64,000 nt of DNA from Phycisphaerae bacterium (GCA_028714255.1 JAQTMR010000002.1:124001-188000); one strand, 5' to 3'. Counted from the first letter of the stretch, positions 51,938 through 62,638 are shown. Made by a program: numbers and translations. The notes: a model not told the origin generated them from the letters alone.

Positions 51938-54430
51938 CTATGTGACCGGCTGCTTGCTTTGTGAGGGTTCTTCCACCTTGAAGCCTTCGAATTTTAGATG
52001 CTCTTCGTCCTGAACGTCAATCTTTATCAGATTTTCGCCCTTGAATTCTCCTCGCAGCAAACCTTCCGAGAGCGGGTCCTCTATGTAGTGCTCAATTGCC
52101 CTTCGCAGGGGCCTTGCTCCAAATTCCGGGTTGTAACCTTTGTCGATGAGAAATTCCTTTCCCCGTTCGCTAAGCTCCAGTTTCAGGCCGTGCTCAATCA
52201 GCCGCTTGAACACCTTTACAAGCTCGTATTCAACAACAATCTGCAGGTTCTCTCTTGTCAGCGGCTTTAGCACTATTACGTCGTCGAGCCGATTCAGAAA
52301 CTCCGGTCTGAAATGCCGCTCAACTTCTTTGTGCAGCATTTCCTTCATTTTCTCGTAGTTGGCCTCGGCTGTTTTCTTTCCGAATCCGAACCCGGAGTTG
52401 TTTTTAATGAGGTCTGCGCCGATGTTGCTTGTCATAATCAGCACGACGTTCTTAAAGTCAATATGCCGTCCGAAGCTGTCGGTCAACCTTCCCTCATCCA
52501 TAACCTGCAGGAGCATATTATAGACGTCGGAATGTGCTTTTTCGATTTCATCCAGCAGCAGTACGGCGTAAGGCCTGCGTCTGATTCTTTCGGTCAATTG
52601 CCCGCCCTCTTCGTAGCCGACATATCCCGGAGGAGCGCCAACGAGTCTGCTGACGTTATGCTTTTCCATAAATTCGGACATATCGATTTGGATAAGGGCA
52701 TTTTCGTCGCCGAACATAAACTCTGCGAGCGATTTTGCCAGGAGTGTTTTTCCGACACCGCTGGGCCCGAGGAAAATAAAACTTCCCATCGGCCGGTTCG
52801 GGTCTTTTATTCCGCTTCTGGCGCGTCTTACGGCTTTGGCGACGGCGTTAATGGCTTCATCCTGCGAAACGACCTTCTTATGCAGTTCGGCCTCTAACTC
52901 CAAAAGCCTTTGGGTTTCTTTCTTTTCCAGCCTGGTCAGCGGAACCCCTGTCATCTTACTGACAACCTCAGCGATAATTTCGGTATCCACTACGCCGGTG
53001 GTTTCTTTATTTTCTTCATACCATTTTTTATGCACCTCTGTCTTCTCGGTCACAAGCTGCTGAGCCTCATCCCTTAATGCAGCGGCCCGTTCATAGTCGG
53101 CGCTTTTAACCGCTTCATCTTTTTCGCGCTGCAGCTTCTCAATCTTTTCTTCTATGGCAGTCAAATCCGGCGGCGGCGTCATATTTTTCAGTCGCACCCG
53201 TGCACCGGATTCATCGACGACATCTATGGCCTTATCCGGAAGACACCTTCCGCTTATGTATCTGCACGACAGCTCTACCGCCTGATACAGGGCCTCATCG
53301 GTGAAGCGAACTCTATGATGCGCCTCGTATCTGTCCTGCAGGCCTCGCAGTATCGCGAGCGTCTCATCTTTTGACGGCGGCTCAACGATTATCGTTTGGA
53401 AGCGTCTCTCGAGTGCTCCATCTTTTTCGATATGCTTTCGGAACTCATCTAATGTAGTAGCTCCTATACATTGCACTTCGCCGCGAGCCAGGGCGGGCTT
53501 TAGGACGTTAGAGGCGTCGATAGCTCCTTCTGCGCCGCCTGCACCAACGAGAGTGTGCAGCTCGTCGATGAACAGGATTACGTTCTTGGCCCTTGTAACC
53601 TCGTTAATAACGGCCTTTATGCGTTCCTCGAATTGACCACGATATTTTGTTCCCGCAACCATCATTGCCAAGTCGAGGACGACAATGCGTTTGTCTTTTA
53701 GTAATTCGGGTACATGTTTATTAATAATTTGCTGACTGAGCCCTTCTACGATGGCGGTTTTGCCGACGCCTGCTTCTCCGAGCAGGACGGGATTGTTCTT
53801 GGTTCTTCTGCAGAGGATTTGTATAAGCCTTTCGATTTCATTTTTTCTGCCGATAACCGGGTCAAGCTCATCATTGGCGGCCAGCTCAGTCAGGTCTCTG
53901 CCGAAGCTATCGAGCGCCGGTGTTTTGCTTTTGGTTTTACGAGCAATGGCGGGCCCTGTTTTCATATCGAGCGCAGGCTGTCCGCCGTCCACGCCTGCTC
54001 CGAGTAAATTCAAAATCTCCTGACGCACATCTTCGAGTTTCAAGCCCAGCCCGAGAAGTACCTGTGCGGCGATACCTTCGGTTTCCCGCAGCAGTCCCAA
54101 CAGGATGTGTTCGGTGCCGACGTAATTATGGTTGAGCGCTCTTGCCTCTTCGATGGCGTACTCGACCACTTTTTTCGCTCGCGGACTCTGTGGAAGTTTT
54201 CCCATCGTGACCATATCCGGCCCGCTTTTGACGTGCTTTTCAACCTCGAGCCGCAGCTTCTTGATGTCCACATCGAAATTCTTAAGGACGGTAGCGCCAA
54301 CTCCGCTTCCCTCTTTAACCAGTCCGAGCAGTATATGCTCGGTACCTATGACATCGTGGTTAAACCGCTGAGCTTCCTGGTTTGCCAGGGCCATAACTTT
54401 CCGTGCGCGATCTGTGAAACGCTCAAACAT
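51938..54430 (-). CDS. clpC: ATP-dependent Clp protease ATP-binding subunit ClpC
   Basis: ClpC unfolds proteins and feeds them to ClpP. The 830-aa protein has two N-terminal Clp repeats ([19 protein letters not shown] and a second), the first AAA domain ([13 protein letters not shown]), and a UVR motif in the linker ([30 protein letters not shown]). The second AAA domain follows ([29 protein letters not shown]). The clpP gene is not adjacent. A consensus sigma-70 promoter precedes it. No CIRCE or CtsR-like box was noticed. Confidence 0.97.
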   Translation of the reverse strand: MFERFTDRARKVMALANQEAQRFNHDVIGTEHILLGLVKEGSGVGATVLKNFDVDIKKLRLEVEKHVKSGPDMVTMGKLPQSPRAKKVVEYAIEEARALNHNYVGTEHILLGLLRETEGIAAQVLLGLGLKLEDVRQEILNLLGAGVDGGQPALDMKTGPAIARKTKSKTPALDSFGRDLTELAANDELDPVIGRKNEIERLIQILCRRTKNNPVLLGEAGVGKTAIVEGLSQQIINKHVPELLKDKRIVVLDLAMMVAGTKYRGQFEERIKAVINEVTRAKNVILFIDELHTLVGAGGAEGAIDASNVLKPALARGEVQCIGATTLDEFRKHIEKDGALERRFQTIIVEPPSKDETLAILRGLQDRYEAHHRVRFTDEALYQAVELSCRYISGRCLPDKAIDVVDESGARVRLKNMTPPPDLTAIEEKIEKLQREKDEAVKSADYERAAALRDEAQQLVTEKTEVHKKWYEENKETTGVVDTEIIAEVVSKMTGVPLTRLEKKETQRLLELEAELHKKVVSQDEAINAVAKAVRRARSGIKDPNRPMGSFIFLGPSGVGKTLLAKSLAEFMFGDENALIQIDMSEFMEKHNVSRLVGAPPGYVGYEEGGQLTERIRRRPYAVLLLDEIEKAHSDVYNMLLQVMDEGRLTDSFGRHIDFKNVVLIMTSNIGADLIKNNSGFGFGKKTAEANYEKMKEMLHKEVERHFRPEFLNRLDDVIVLKPLTRENLQIVVEYELVKVFKRLIEHGLKLELSERGKEFLIDKGYNPEFGARPLRRAIEHYIEDPLSEGLLRGEFKGENLIKIDVQDEEHLKFEGFKVEEPSQSKQPVT

Positions 54431-54489
54431 CTTTTTACCTCAAAAACATCTGCCTGGATTAATTCCTGCCATCTCTCAAGAAACAGCAG

Positions 54490-54518
54490 ATTATATTACA
54501 CTTTGGCCGGCCTGTCAA
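54490..54518 (-). promoter_or_regulatory. consensus sigma-70 promoter for clpC
   Basis: On the minus strand TTGACA (54518-54513) and TATAAT (54495-54490) are both perfect and 17 bp apart. The start would fall about 50 bp before the clpC ATG. The spacer contains the palindrome GGCCGGCC. Confidence 0.85.
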
Positions 54519-54823
54519 ACTATCGGTTAGTTCGAGAGAGGCCATCCTTGTTTTTATATGCCTCAAACCAAATCAATGTTCGATTACCGGACCATTGTTT
54601 TTCTCGACACCAGTTTTATCGACAAAAACGGCTGCTAACTTTCCTTTTGCCTGGTTAAAAAGCCCGTTTATCGAAGACGAAAAGACAGTTTTAATCCACA
54701 AAACGGTTCTTTGGTAAAAAAATTGATTCGCCGGCGGATTTATTAATCAAAATCCTCCAGCAAGAGGTTTGTATGTTCGACGCCTTGAGTGGCTACGGCA
54801 GGGCCTTTAGCCTGGCGAGTCGA
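54519..54823. other. gap behind the clpC promoter
   Basis: About 300 bp with no supported gene. It is AT-rich up to 54770. A 77-codon frame on the plus strand at 54773-55006 is the shadow of the coiled-coil gene on the other strand. The 3' end of that gene's transcript should terminate here, but no clear hairpin was seen. Confidence 0.4.
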
Positions 54824-55090
54824 TTACTGCTTCGGCCCCTGTTCATCCTGCCCGCCGAGTATTTTCCTCAGATACTCGTTTTCCCGGCGTGTGGCTTCGA
54901 GGTCGAAAAGCTGATACTTAATGCATATCCGCAGATAGTCCAGCGATTCCTGCAGTTCACTAATGCTTTTTTCGAGCTTCTTCTGGTTTTTGTTGTCCTT
55001 GGTTAGCGAGCTTACATATTGTGCTTCAGTCGCTCCGCCGAACTCCTTGACCAGCTCTTTGAGTTTGTCCTGGAATTGTGCCTCGTCCAT
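54824..55090 (-). CDS. small coiled-coil protein
   Basis: An 88-aa product from ATG 55090 (MDEAQFQDKLKELVKEFGG). The central part (KKLEKSISELQESLDYLRICIKYQLFDLEATRRENEYLRK, spanning the last 50 residues) has strong heptad periodicity. No family is recognised. An upstream codon at 55108 would add six residues. Charged, helical and well-framed, it is likely real. Confidence 0.6.
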   Translation of the reverse strand: MDEAQFQDKLKELVKEFGGATEAQYVSSLTKDNKNQKKLEKSISELQESLDYLRICIKYQLFDLEATRRENEYLRKILGGQDEQGPKQ

Positions 55091-55591
55091 ATGTTGTTTC
55101 CCACACAAAAAAGTTTTTTCTTCCTATTTTTCCCGCAAGCGTTGTTAATTCTTGTCCATAAATAGTAGTGCAAAATTCATACCAGTATGTATCCAAATGA
55201 GCCTGCCGTAAAATTCCATCGCTCGAACCTGTAAAGTCCGCCTAAAATCAAAATCAACGCGAGTCCAGACGCCGGCTTTAAGCATTATCCCGAAGTATTG
55301 GGACGCAACTGTTGTGCGGATTAGGACTTTGCGTAGCGAAAAATCAACATCACGACTTTGCCTGCGGCAGCTTATCCGTCGTAATGGTTTTGCCAAAGGG
55401 CAGTTACGTCAGTGTTTATTGTTGTGAACATCACCGGCCTATTTTGGTCAGTTTTGGTCGAGGGCTTGTTGCCGAGAAGCAAACTTTTTTAGTTGTGAAT
55501 TCCCTGTCAAAACAACTATAATATATTCAGGCTCGGCCGAGGCGCAGCCCCCGGCTTGGCAGCATAAATCCTTTTTGAGAAGGACTGGTTT
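55091..55591. other. 500-bp intergenic region with promoter for the downstream membrane protein
   Basis: No gene is supported; an 83-codon minus-strand frame (55145-55396) lacks a ribosome-binding site and has odd composition. Near the 3' end TTGTGA (55493-55498) and TATAAT (55517-55522) at 18 bp spacing form a likely promoter for the 55592 gene. A GC-rich palindromic stretch (ggctcggccgaggc) follows at about 55530-55545. Confidence 0.45.
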
Positions 55592-56587
55592 ATGGGCCTG
55601 AGAAAAGATAGACCTTCACGGCAGCTTAAATCGCAGTTGATAATCATCAGTGTTGTGCTGATAGTGTTGGCCGTAATTACAGTTCTGGCCGTTATGTTCC
55701 TGGTTCCCGGTCAGTTGGGCAGCATGCTGCTGCTTATTATATGGCTGTTTGCCGCGTTTCTGCTTTTGACTGCGGTTATATTAATCCTCTTGAAAATTTT
55801 TAGTATCCTTCGTTTGCTTGCGGAAAACAGCGCAAAACTTGAAAAGATAACCGAGACCCTCGAAAAAGACCGCGATGTTTTGATGCAAATCAATCAAAAC
55901 ACCCGCATCAGCGAGACTGTAAAAGCTGTTGCCTTCCGCGATGCGAACATACAATCTTTACGAGAGGCCGTTTTTGATAAGCTCCAGCAGCAGGATTACG
56001 ATGCTACGTATGAAATAATCGATGAAATCGCCCTGCGTGCGGAATATAAGGGTTTGGCTGAGTACTTACGAAACCAGGCAAACAACTACCGTGATTCGAC
56101 CGACACCGAAAGGGTAAATCAGGTCATAGCGCATATCGAAAAGCTCTTCGATATCTCGCAGTGGGCCAAAGCAAGCGCACAGATTGAAAGGTTAATCTGG
56201 GACTTTCCCAAATCCGAAAAAGCCAAAGCGATGCGGCAGAAGCTGCTCGATAAAAAAGAGGAGCGGAAAAAGATACTGCTCAACGCCTGGGATGACGCCG
56301 TGAAGCGACAGGCCACCGACCGAAGCCTGGAGATTCTAAGGGAGCTTGACCTGTACCTGACTCCAAACGAAGGATTGGCCCTGCAGGAAGCTGCGAAGGA
56401 CGTTTTCAGAAATAAGCTGCACAACCTCGGCGTCCAGTTCTCTCTGGCGGTATCGGGAAAACAATGGGAAAGAGCGATTGAGACCGGCGGGCAGATTATC
56501 CGCGACTTCCCGAACAGCAAAATGGCTGAAGAAATTCACGAAAAGTGGGATATTCTGAAGCAGAAAGCTGCACAGCAAAAGGCGTAG
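55592..56587 (+). CDS. membrane protein with TPR-like cytoplasmic domain
   Basis: The 331-aa protein has two N-terminal membrane spans (residues 15-37 and 42-70) and a short coiled coil (LAENSAKLEKITETLEKDRDVL). About 200 residues of helical repeats follow (QWAKASAQIERLIWDFPKSEKA, QWERAIETGGQIIRDFPNSKMAEEIHEKW), similar to TPR units. It may be a scaffold at the membrane. GAAGGA precedes the start. Confidence 0.65.
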   Translation: MGLRKDRPSRQLKSQLIIISVVLIVLAVITVLAVMFLVPGQLGSMLLLIIWLFAAFLLLTAVILILLKIFSILRLLAENSAKLEKITETLEKDRDVLMQINQNTRISETVKAVAFRDANIQSLREAVFDKLQQQDYDATYEIIDEIALRAEYKGLAEYLRNQANNYRDSTDTERVNQVIAHIEKLFDISQWAKASAQIERLIWDFPKSEKAKAMRQKLLDKKEERKKILLNAWDDAVKRQATDRSLEILRELDLYLTPNEGLALQEAAKDVFRNKLHNLGVQFSLAVSGKQWERAIETGGQIIRDFPNSKMAEEIHEKWDILKQKAAQQKA

Positions 56588-56776
56588 GCGTACCCCCTTT
56601 CCTGTGGAAGCCAATTTCAAACAGCAGCGGCTGGGTAAGCGTGGGATGAAAATAATTTCCAATTCCAGTGATATTTTTTGTTGACACAAAGAATCTCCAG
56701 GTTTATTTTTATCGGTGACAGTCTTCACAAAAGTGGGGAAAATAATGGGGCAAATGAGTTTTAAGGGGGTAATATT

Positions 56777-59700
56777 ATGCCTGCGGGGAAAGATTGGGTT
56801 CTGATTGTTGGTGTCCTGTCAATATTTACTACATCCGTTTTTGCGGGGTCGAGTTGGCAGCCTGATTTGAATGGGGACGAATTCGTGGATTTCGATGATT
56901 TTGCGATGCTGTCGGCGAACTGGCAGAAGTCGGGGGCCGGCCTTGACGGGGACCTCGATAACAATGGGATTGTCAATACAGAAGACCTGATGCGATTTGT
57001 TCACTATTGGCTAACGGAAATTGATTGTGAAAGGGCGGATTTAAATTACGATGGAATAGCGGATTTTTATGATTTTGCGATATTCGCTGACGCGTGGCTG
57101 AGCGGCATCGGCGATGAAAACTGGAGGCTGGACTGTGATTTTAATTATGATGACTGGATATATGTTGGCGACTTAGAAAGTTTTACAAGGCACTGGCTGC
57201 AAGAGTATCCGGTGGATGTTATTTATGTAGATGCCGATGCTTCGCCGGGCGGGGACGGCAGTTCGTGGGAAAACGCATTTATCTATCTTCAGGATGCTCT
57301 GGACGCGGCAGATGAAGGTTTTCAGATTTGGGTCGCAGAAGGCGTTTATAAGCCTGACGCAAACAGCAGTGTTCCGAGTGGTACGCATCTTCGAACATCA
57401 ACATTTCAACTTCCCGAAGGGGTGGCTGTTTATGGCGGATTCCCGGCGGGCGGATGCTGGGAGTATCGTCAGCCGGGGATTTATGAAACAATTCTCAGCG
57501 GAGATATTGGCGTTGCTGGCGCAGTAAGCGATAATTGCTATAACGTCGTTGTCGGAGCCAATGATGTGACAATCGATGGTTTTGTAATCTCCGATGGTTA
57601 TGCGGATGGCACTGGTGACGGGGCGAGGGGCGGGGGAATTCACAATGAAGGCGCTAATAATATAAAAATCGTCAATTGTACATTCAGGGACAATTACGCT
57701 CGATATGACGGCGGAGGACTATATAATTATGAAAGTCTGGTTTTTGTGACCAAGTGTGTTTTCAGGAATAACACGGCTGACGATGACGGAGGCGGATTCT
57801 ACAATAGTAATACGGACGGGAATTTAACAGGTTGTGTGTTCTCCGACAATCAGGCGGCTAATCGAGGCGGCGGGATGTATAATTATCGAAGTGGATTCGA
57901 GGTAATCAATAGTCTATTCAGCGGCAATCACGCGGATGTCAATGGCGGAGCTGTTTATAACAGCTACAAGGCGGTGAAGCTTGTTAACTGCACAATCGCG
58001 GGTAACTCGGCGGCGATTTTTGCCGGCGGCGTATATAATACCTATTCATCGTCCACATTGAGCAACTGTATCGTGTGGGACAATGGAGAAGCGATTTATA
58101 ACCACAGTTGCAATCCGCATATTTACTATTGCGACGTCGAGGGCAGCGGCGGCAGCGGCGCGGGCTGGAATGTTAACTTCGGCGCCGACGAAGGCGGCAA
58201 TATCGATGTCGTACCAGATTTAGATGGCATCCTCGCTTTGCAAACGGGTAGTCCCTGTATCGATATGGGAAATAATTTTGCTGTTCCGCGGAATATTACA
58301 ATGGATATCAAAGGCAACGCGAGATTCAACGGCCCGGTCGATATTGGCGCTTATGAATTCGGGCAGCTTGATATGTGGCAAGACTTAGACAGCGATGGTA
58401 TGCCAGACTGGTTCGAGTATAGATACGAACTTGACCCGAATGATACTAACGACGCCCAGGGGGACATCGACAATGATGGATTGAGCAACCTCGGCGAATA
58501 TGAAAATAACTGCGACGCGATTTACTTCGATACGGACGGGGATTTATTAGCTGATGGGTGGGAGGTGCTGTACGGCCTTAATCCGTTAAATTCTGATGTG
58601 GTTGAAGTTGTTGACGGCAATAATGTTTACGCGGATGCGGACATGGACGGCTTAGATACGTTAAAAGAAGTAATATATGGAGCAAACCCAACCAAGTCGG
58701 ATACCGACGGCGACGGCACAAACGATGGGGCCGAGGTTGCACAGGGTAGTTTTCCGGCAAACGCATCCGATGGCGGTGCGGCTCCATCGGCGGATGAGGT
58801 TTGTGAGTTGCGATTGACCGTCGGCGACTGGAGCGACAGCAGGTCTGAACGATACGACCTTGTGGTCGGACCGATTACTCATCAGGCTCCGCAGTTCGGC
58901 GTGGTGACATCGGACAATTACAATCAGTTTCGGCCTGGGGAGCGTTATGAGGTTCGGATTATTCATCGCGGGACGAGTCCGGACAGGTCGTGGTATCCGA
59001 ACGCCGATTACGATTATGTAGCGGAAATTGAGCAGGTTAGTTTGCCTGCGGGTGTTGTTATGCAGATAGACGACCCGGACGGGATTTTAGGCACGCATGG
59101 CGAGCCGAACACGCCTACGGAATTCTTCGACGCAGCAGGCAAAACCGCGTATGTGAATTTGATTAAAGTTGAGATTGTTTCTGTTGATGCGAGTGACCCA
59201 TTTAATACTAAGGTTAATTATCGCGTGCTTCCTCAAGGTACAGTTATCTCATCCGCAACCTTCATCGCACCAGGTAAAACTGAAACAAAATATAACCTTT
59301 CAGGCGAATTTTACTTTACATATAATCAAAACGACGCAGGATGGGGCTTGAACACAATTCGTCTGGAGTATGGTGATTCCGGGATTGTAGATTGCGATGT
59401 AACCAAAACTTCGAGGATGCCGTCCGATGCGATGGAAGTACTCGGGGCATACTTTATGGTGGAAGGTGTAGGGCAACGGGTTTATAATCACTCGTTACGC
59501 GAGACATACAACTCGTATACTTATTCCACTACTTACTCCGGGAAAACAATAAATACAGAACACTCAACGGCATTGATAGATTTCGGACAGGACTATGATT
59601 CGATTACGGAGTGGACGGAGAGGCATAAATACTCGTGGAGTGGCGGTGAGAGCGACTGGGTTGAAATGACCGTAGCGGAAGGTTTATTCCCTCCTAATAC

Positions 59701-59851
59701 TGCCGGAAGGGAGTGTTCTACTGCTATGTGGTGTATTCCGGTTGATTTGGGTGGAATCGCAGAATGTATCGGGTTGTTGTTGGATTATGGAGGCGGTACA
59801 ACTCCTGGTATTATAACTAACGCTGAAGTTGATCGGAGTATGCCCGAATAA
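56777..59851 (+). CDS. large secreted protein: dockerin repeats, beta-helix, type 3 repeats
   Basis: The 1024-aa product has a signal peptide (ending SVFAGSS) and four dockerin-like repeats of the planctomycete type (DLNGDEFVDFDDFAMLSANW and so on, residues 25-145). A right-handed parallel beta-helix follows (GGGIHNEGANNIKIVNCTF, GGGLYN, GGGFYN, about residues 270-430), ending in the choice-of-anchor motif GSPCIDMGNN and DIGAYEFG. Calcium-binding thrombospondin-type-3-like repeats (DLDSDGMPDWFE, DIDNDGLSNLGEYE, DTDGDGTNDGAEV) and a C-terminal beta domain complete it. Likely an extracellular adhesion or polysaccharide-binding protein. Confidence 0.88.
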   Translation: MPAGKDWVLIVGVLSIFTTSVFAGSSWQPDLNGDEFVDFDDFAMLSANWQKSGAGLDGDLDNNGIVNTEDLMRFVHYWLTEIDCERADLNYDGIADFYDFAIFADAWLSGIGDENWRLDCDFNYDDWIYVGDLESFTRHWLQEYPVDVIYVDADASPGGDGSSWENAFIYLQDALDAADEGFQIWVAEGVYKPDANSSVPSGTHLRTSTFQLPEGVAVYGGFPAGGCWEYRQPGIYETILSGDIGVAGAVSDNCYNVVVGANDVTIDGFVISDGYADGTGDGARGGGIHNEGANNIKIVNCTFRDNYARYDGGGLYNYESLVFVTKCVFRNNTADDDGGGFYNSNTDGNLTGCVFSDNQAANRGGGMYNYRSGFEVINSLFSGNHADVNGGAVYNSYKAVKLVNCTIAGNSAAIFAGGVYNTYSSSTLSNCIVWDNGEAIYNHSCNPHIYYCDVEGSGGSGAGWNVNFGADEGGNIDVVPDLDGILALQTGSPCIDMGNNFAVPRNITMDIKGNARFNGPVDIGAYEFGQLDMWQDLDSDGMPDWFEYRYELDPNDTNDAQGDIDNDGLSNLGEYENNCDAIYFDTDGDLLADGWEVLYGLNPLNSDVVEVVDGNNVYADADMDGLDTLKEVIYGANPTKSDTDGDGTNDGAEVAQGSFPANASDGGAAPSADEVCELRLTVGDWSDSRSERYDLVVGPITHQAPQFGVVTSDNYNQFRPGERYEVRIIHRGTSPDRSWYPNADYDYVAEIEQVSLPAGVVMQIDDPDGILGTHGEPNTPTEFFDAAGKTAYVNLIKVEIVSVDASDPFNTKVNYRVLPQGTVISSATFIAPGKTETKYNLSGEFYFTYNQNDAGWGLNTIRLEYGDSGIVDCDVTKTSRMPSDAMEVLGAYFMVEGVGQRVYNHSLRETYNSYTYSTTYSGKTINTEHSTALIDFGQDYDSITEWTERHKYSWSGGESDWVEMTVAEGLFPPNTAGRECSTAMWCIPVDLGGIAECIGLLLDYGGGTTPGIITNAEVDRSMPE

Positions 59852-59910
59852 AGATGACATTAACACACTTTTATGAATATCTTAACCATCTTATGGGAAG
59901 GAGTATAAAT

Positions 59911-60762
59911 ATGTTTTTACGCGACGAAAATTTAACATACCTATTACTTGTTTTACTATATGTAGTCGGGACACCATCATTACACGCAGAAATAGAGGAT
60001 TCTAATAGTGTTGTGGTTTCCGTAAATGATGTAAACATACTCTATAAGGATATAAAGGTAGATCTGAAAGAGGTGCAAATGTTGCATCCCGAATATAGCA
60101 AGTTGCAAATAGAGAATGAGGTGCAGAAGCAAGAAACGAGAAGGCTCATCGGGAAAATCCGTGAGGTGATTTTTAAGCAGAAAATAACCGAGTTTGGACT
60201 TACTGTAAGTGAACAGGAAGTGGATGCTCGGGTGGAGGAAATCTTTAAAAAAACAGGAATGACTAGTGAGAAAGCAAAAGCAATTTGTGAAAGCGGCAAA
60301 GCTGTTTATGAAGCATTAGTGGCATGGCAAATGAACCCGTCTGATGGAAATGCTATCTATGACGAGAAGTTATCTGATACTCTTATAAGCAAAGAACAGT
60401 GGAAGCTATGGCAGAGATGTTGTGACACACCAGAAAAGTTAAAGGATTTGGTTGTGCCGAAAAATATAGAAGATATGAAAAAAAACAGCCGTGAATCAAG
60501 CAGAAGGGATGTATTGTACCAAAAACTGGAGGAGGTTATCACTAAAGATATTTCTGTAAGCAAGAAAGAGATAGAAGAAGAATATAGAAAGAAACATGGT
60601 GCCGAAGAAATAGAACAAATGGGGTTGATAGAAAAAGAGTTACTAACTCGTAAAAAGGATATGGCTATAAGAACTTGGTGGCAAGAACAATACAATAAAA
60701 GCAATATCGTGATATTAGATAAACGTTTTGATGAAGCATTAGAACTTTTGAATAATAGATAA
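59911..60762 (+). CDS. SurA-like N-terminal domain protein (exported)
   Basis: From ATG 59911 (AAGGAG 9 nt upstream) the product is 283 aa with a signal peptide ending PSLHAEI. The following segment (VVVSVNDVNILYKDIKVDLKEV, then helical ELGLTVSEQEVDARVEEIFK-like repeats) resembles the SurA/PrsA chaperone core. There is no recognisable rotamase domain. It may chaperone the large secreted protein encoded 60 bp upstream; that is an inference from adjacency. Confidence 0.65.
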   Translation: MFLRDENLTYLLLVLLYVVGTPSLHAEIEDSNSVVVSVNDVNILYKDIKVDLKEVQMLHPEYSKLQIENEVQKQETRRLIGKIREVIFKQKITEFGLTVSEQEVDARVEEIFKKTGMTSEKAKAICESGKAVYEALVAWQMNPSDGNAIYDEKLSDTLISKEQWKLWQRCCDTPEKLKDLVVPKNIEDMKKNSRESSRRDVLYQKLEEVITKDISVSKKEIEEEYRKKHGAEEIEQMGLIEKELLTRKKDMAIRTWWQEQYNKSNIVILDKRFDEALELLNNR

Positions 60763-61100
60763 GAAAATAAATTATAAAGCAACGCAGCAAGATATAATTG
60801 ATGCTGTTTGCCGAGATTTGCTGTTGCCCGCAGGGTAAACTTCCGTAAGTCGACCGCCAAAGGCGGCGAAAATAGAAAATCGAGAATCGAAAGTAGAAAA
60901 AACCTTTGCTGTTGTTTCCGGAAACCGGAATGAGGATCCTGTGTATTACGCAGCCCTGTACCACGTAGGGTGCAGGGCGAAGTAATATAGGAACAACGGC
61001 CGAACTGGAGGACACAACAGCAAATCGGTACCGACAAAGCCAGAGGCGTGGTGACATCGGACAATTACAATCAATTTCGGCCGGTCAGGCAGGTCAAAGA
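60763..61100. other. 340-bp spacer with a long hairpin and a beta-helix gene remnant
   Basis: No gene is supported. A 44-nt palindrome at 60944-60987 pairs TATTAC with GTAATA and, further in, GCCCTG with CAGGGC. TTTCCGGAAA lies near 60915. At 61045-61082 a 38-bp stretch matches the large secreted-protein gene (58898-58935) with one difference, a remnant of a second copy. Confidence 0.55.
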
Positions 61101-61646
61101 TTACTGAAAGTCAAACAGAGACTGCGTCTTAATCATCGTTACCTGGTCGGGATAAGCCGCGAAAGTATGTATGTGCAGTTCGGTCTGTCTGGCCTCGAAG
61201 TCAATATAGCAGAACGGCTGAAGGCCTCCGATTTCCAGTTCCGGGAATTTAACAAACACGCCGCGGTTACGAGCAAACTTTTCGAGGTCGGTGTGACTCT
61301 GCCGATACAAATTGGGGCTCATCTTTTCGACCTGAAAATCGGTCATATAGCTGACGCCTCGGCTCAAGGTGCATTTGTGAGAGCGCGGGCCGTGGAATTG
61401 AAAACGTTCAATCAAGCCTCGACGGGGAAGCATCTGTCCCGGTGCGCTTATAACTTCGCTCAGGCAGACATCGCCTGCAAATACGCTGACAACATGCGTG
61501 CAGCCTGTTACCCAGATATCGGCTTCGTACTTGCCGGTTCTAAGCTGTCGTTTGGCGTAAATCTGAAAAAGCTCCGGGTGCAGCGGGCGCTGAAAAAGAT
61601 TAAACGTCAGTTCTTCGATTGTAATATTGGTCTGCGGCAATTCCAT
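61101..61646 (-). CDS. DUF2617-like protein
   Basis: I use ATG 61646 (MELPQTNITIEELTFNLFQR, 181 aa). A TTG at 61703 lies upstream of the likely transcription start, inside the promoter -10. The body (RPLHPELFQIYAKRQ, YEADIWVTGCTHVVSVFAGDVCLSEV, CYIDFEARQTELHIHTFAAYP) looks like the DUF2617 family seen in planctomycetes and actinobacteria, of unknown function. Single-gene unit. Confidence 0.65.
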   Translation of the reverse strand: MELPQTNITIEELTFNLFQRPLHPELFQIYAKRQLRTGKYEADIWVTGCTHVVSVFAGDVCLSEVISAPGQMLPRRGLIERFQFHGPRSHKCTLSRGVSYMTDFQVEKMSPNLYRQSHTDLEKFARNRGVFVKFPELEIGGLQPFCYIDFEARQTELHIHTFAAYPDQVTMIKTQSLFDFQ

Positions 61647-61694
61647 AGTGTAAAGGTTCCCATCACTTAAATGCACTCTGCTAACTTCAGTGTT

Positions 61695-61723
61695 ATTATA
61701 CAAAAAACGCCCCCCTTATTCAA
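61695..61723 (-). promoter_or_regulatory. promoter for the DUF2617-like gene
   Basis: On the minus strand TTGAAT (61723-61718) and a perfect TATAAT (61700-61695) are 17 bp apart. This places the transcript start near 61688 and argues for translation from ATG 61646. Confidence 0.65.
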
Positions 61724-61858
61724 GCTTAATATCAGTATTGATAAGGCCTGTTTAGCCGTTTATAGGACGATGATTTTGCAAGTTCAGCAATCTACTGGAG
61801 TAACGGCAGCGGGTTTTTCGAAAAAAATTAAGCAGCAGTAAACAAGGCGTTGTTTTTT

Positions 61859-62638
61859 TTAGGGCTGGGGGAAAAAGGCGTTCATAAAGATTGCAATAAT
61901 ATCGTAATATGCGTGAGCGCCGGCGGTGATTCCGAAGCCTCGAATTGCGAAAAGAATAGCGAAGTAAATACCTGCAATTGTCCTGAAACTGAACTCAGGC
62001 CAGTTAAACGGACTGCTTTGTACGAATCGGCCTCCCATATATATTATATGATGATATGCGCCGAATAGCGCCGACGAGATGCAAACCGCAAGTATAATTG
62101 AGATGCCGTGGCCCAGCCGAAAGACGTGCTGAAACACCGTCATTAAGACAATAATCAGAATCAGCCGAAAGACGAGTTCTTCATAAATTCCCGCCCCTAT
62201 GCCGGTAACGACATTAGCTAAAAGCTCCTGCCACCTGCCGTCTTCTTCTACAATCTCAGGCGAATCTTCGCTATTGTCTTCGACGGAGTAGGCGGGGACA
62301 ACTGAAGAACATTCCAAAACCGCACCGGTTTGTATAGATGTTGAGTTGTCAGCGTATCGGTCGCTGTCTTCATGTTGAGGCGGTGCGGAACTGCTCAAAA
62401 GCATACTCAAAACAATCAGCGGCATGGCGAGCAGGATGCACTCGATTGTCATTGGGATTATGTCCCCGAGCCAGAATCGCCAGCTCTTGCGGGATGTTAT
62501 CTGCAGGGCGAGCAGAATTATCACTACCGTCAAAGGCGTTGCTACCCAGCCGAACTTGCTGCCGAAACCCATATACATAAGGCAGTTTTGCAGCCACGAA
62601 AACGCTACGACCCTGCCCTGCCAGTAGCGTCCGAGCAA
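61859..62638 (-). CDS. CPBP-family intramembrane protease, N-terminus uncertain
   Basis: The C-terminal half has the CPBP/Abi catalytic motifs: EELVFRLILI (Glu-Glu and Arg), FGAYHH (His) and GFGITAGAHAYYD (His). About seven membrane spans are present, with an acidic loop in the middle. The family cleaves membrane proteins such as CAAX-like substrates. The only standard start is a TTG at 62638, but the frame stays open to 62830 and encodes a plausible extra N-terminus (YFERTSRPIYAILFLLLPFI), so the true start is probably upstream and non-canonical. Confidence 0.75.
   Translation of the reverse strand: MLGRYWQGRVVAFSWLQNCLMYMGFGSKFGWVATPLTVVIILLALQITSRKSWRFWLGDIIPMTIECILLAMPLIVLSMLLSSSAPPQHEDSDRYADNSTSIQTGAVLECSSVVPAYSVEDNSEDSPEIVEEDGRWQELLANVVTGIGAGIYEELVFRLILIIVLMTVFQHVFRLGHGISIILAVCISSALFGAYHHIIYMGGRFVQSSPFNWPEFSFRTIAGIYFAILFAIRGFGITAGAHAYYDIIAIFMNAFFPQP

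Noticed and set aside
55145..55396. 83-codon minus-strand frame, arginine-rich
   Set aside because: Composition is unlike the neighbours, there is no start signal, and it looks like a random open frame in a GC-rich spacer.
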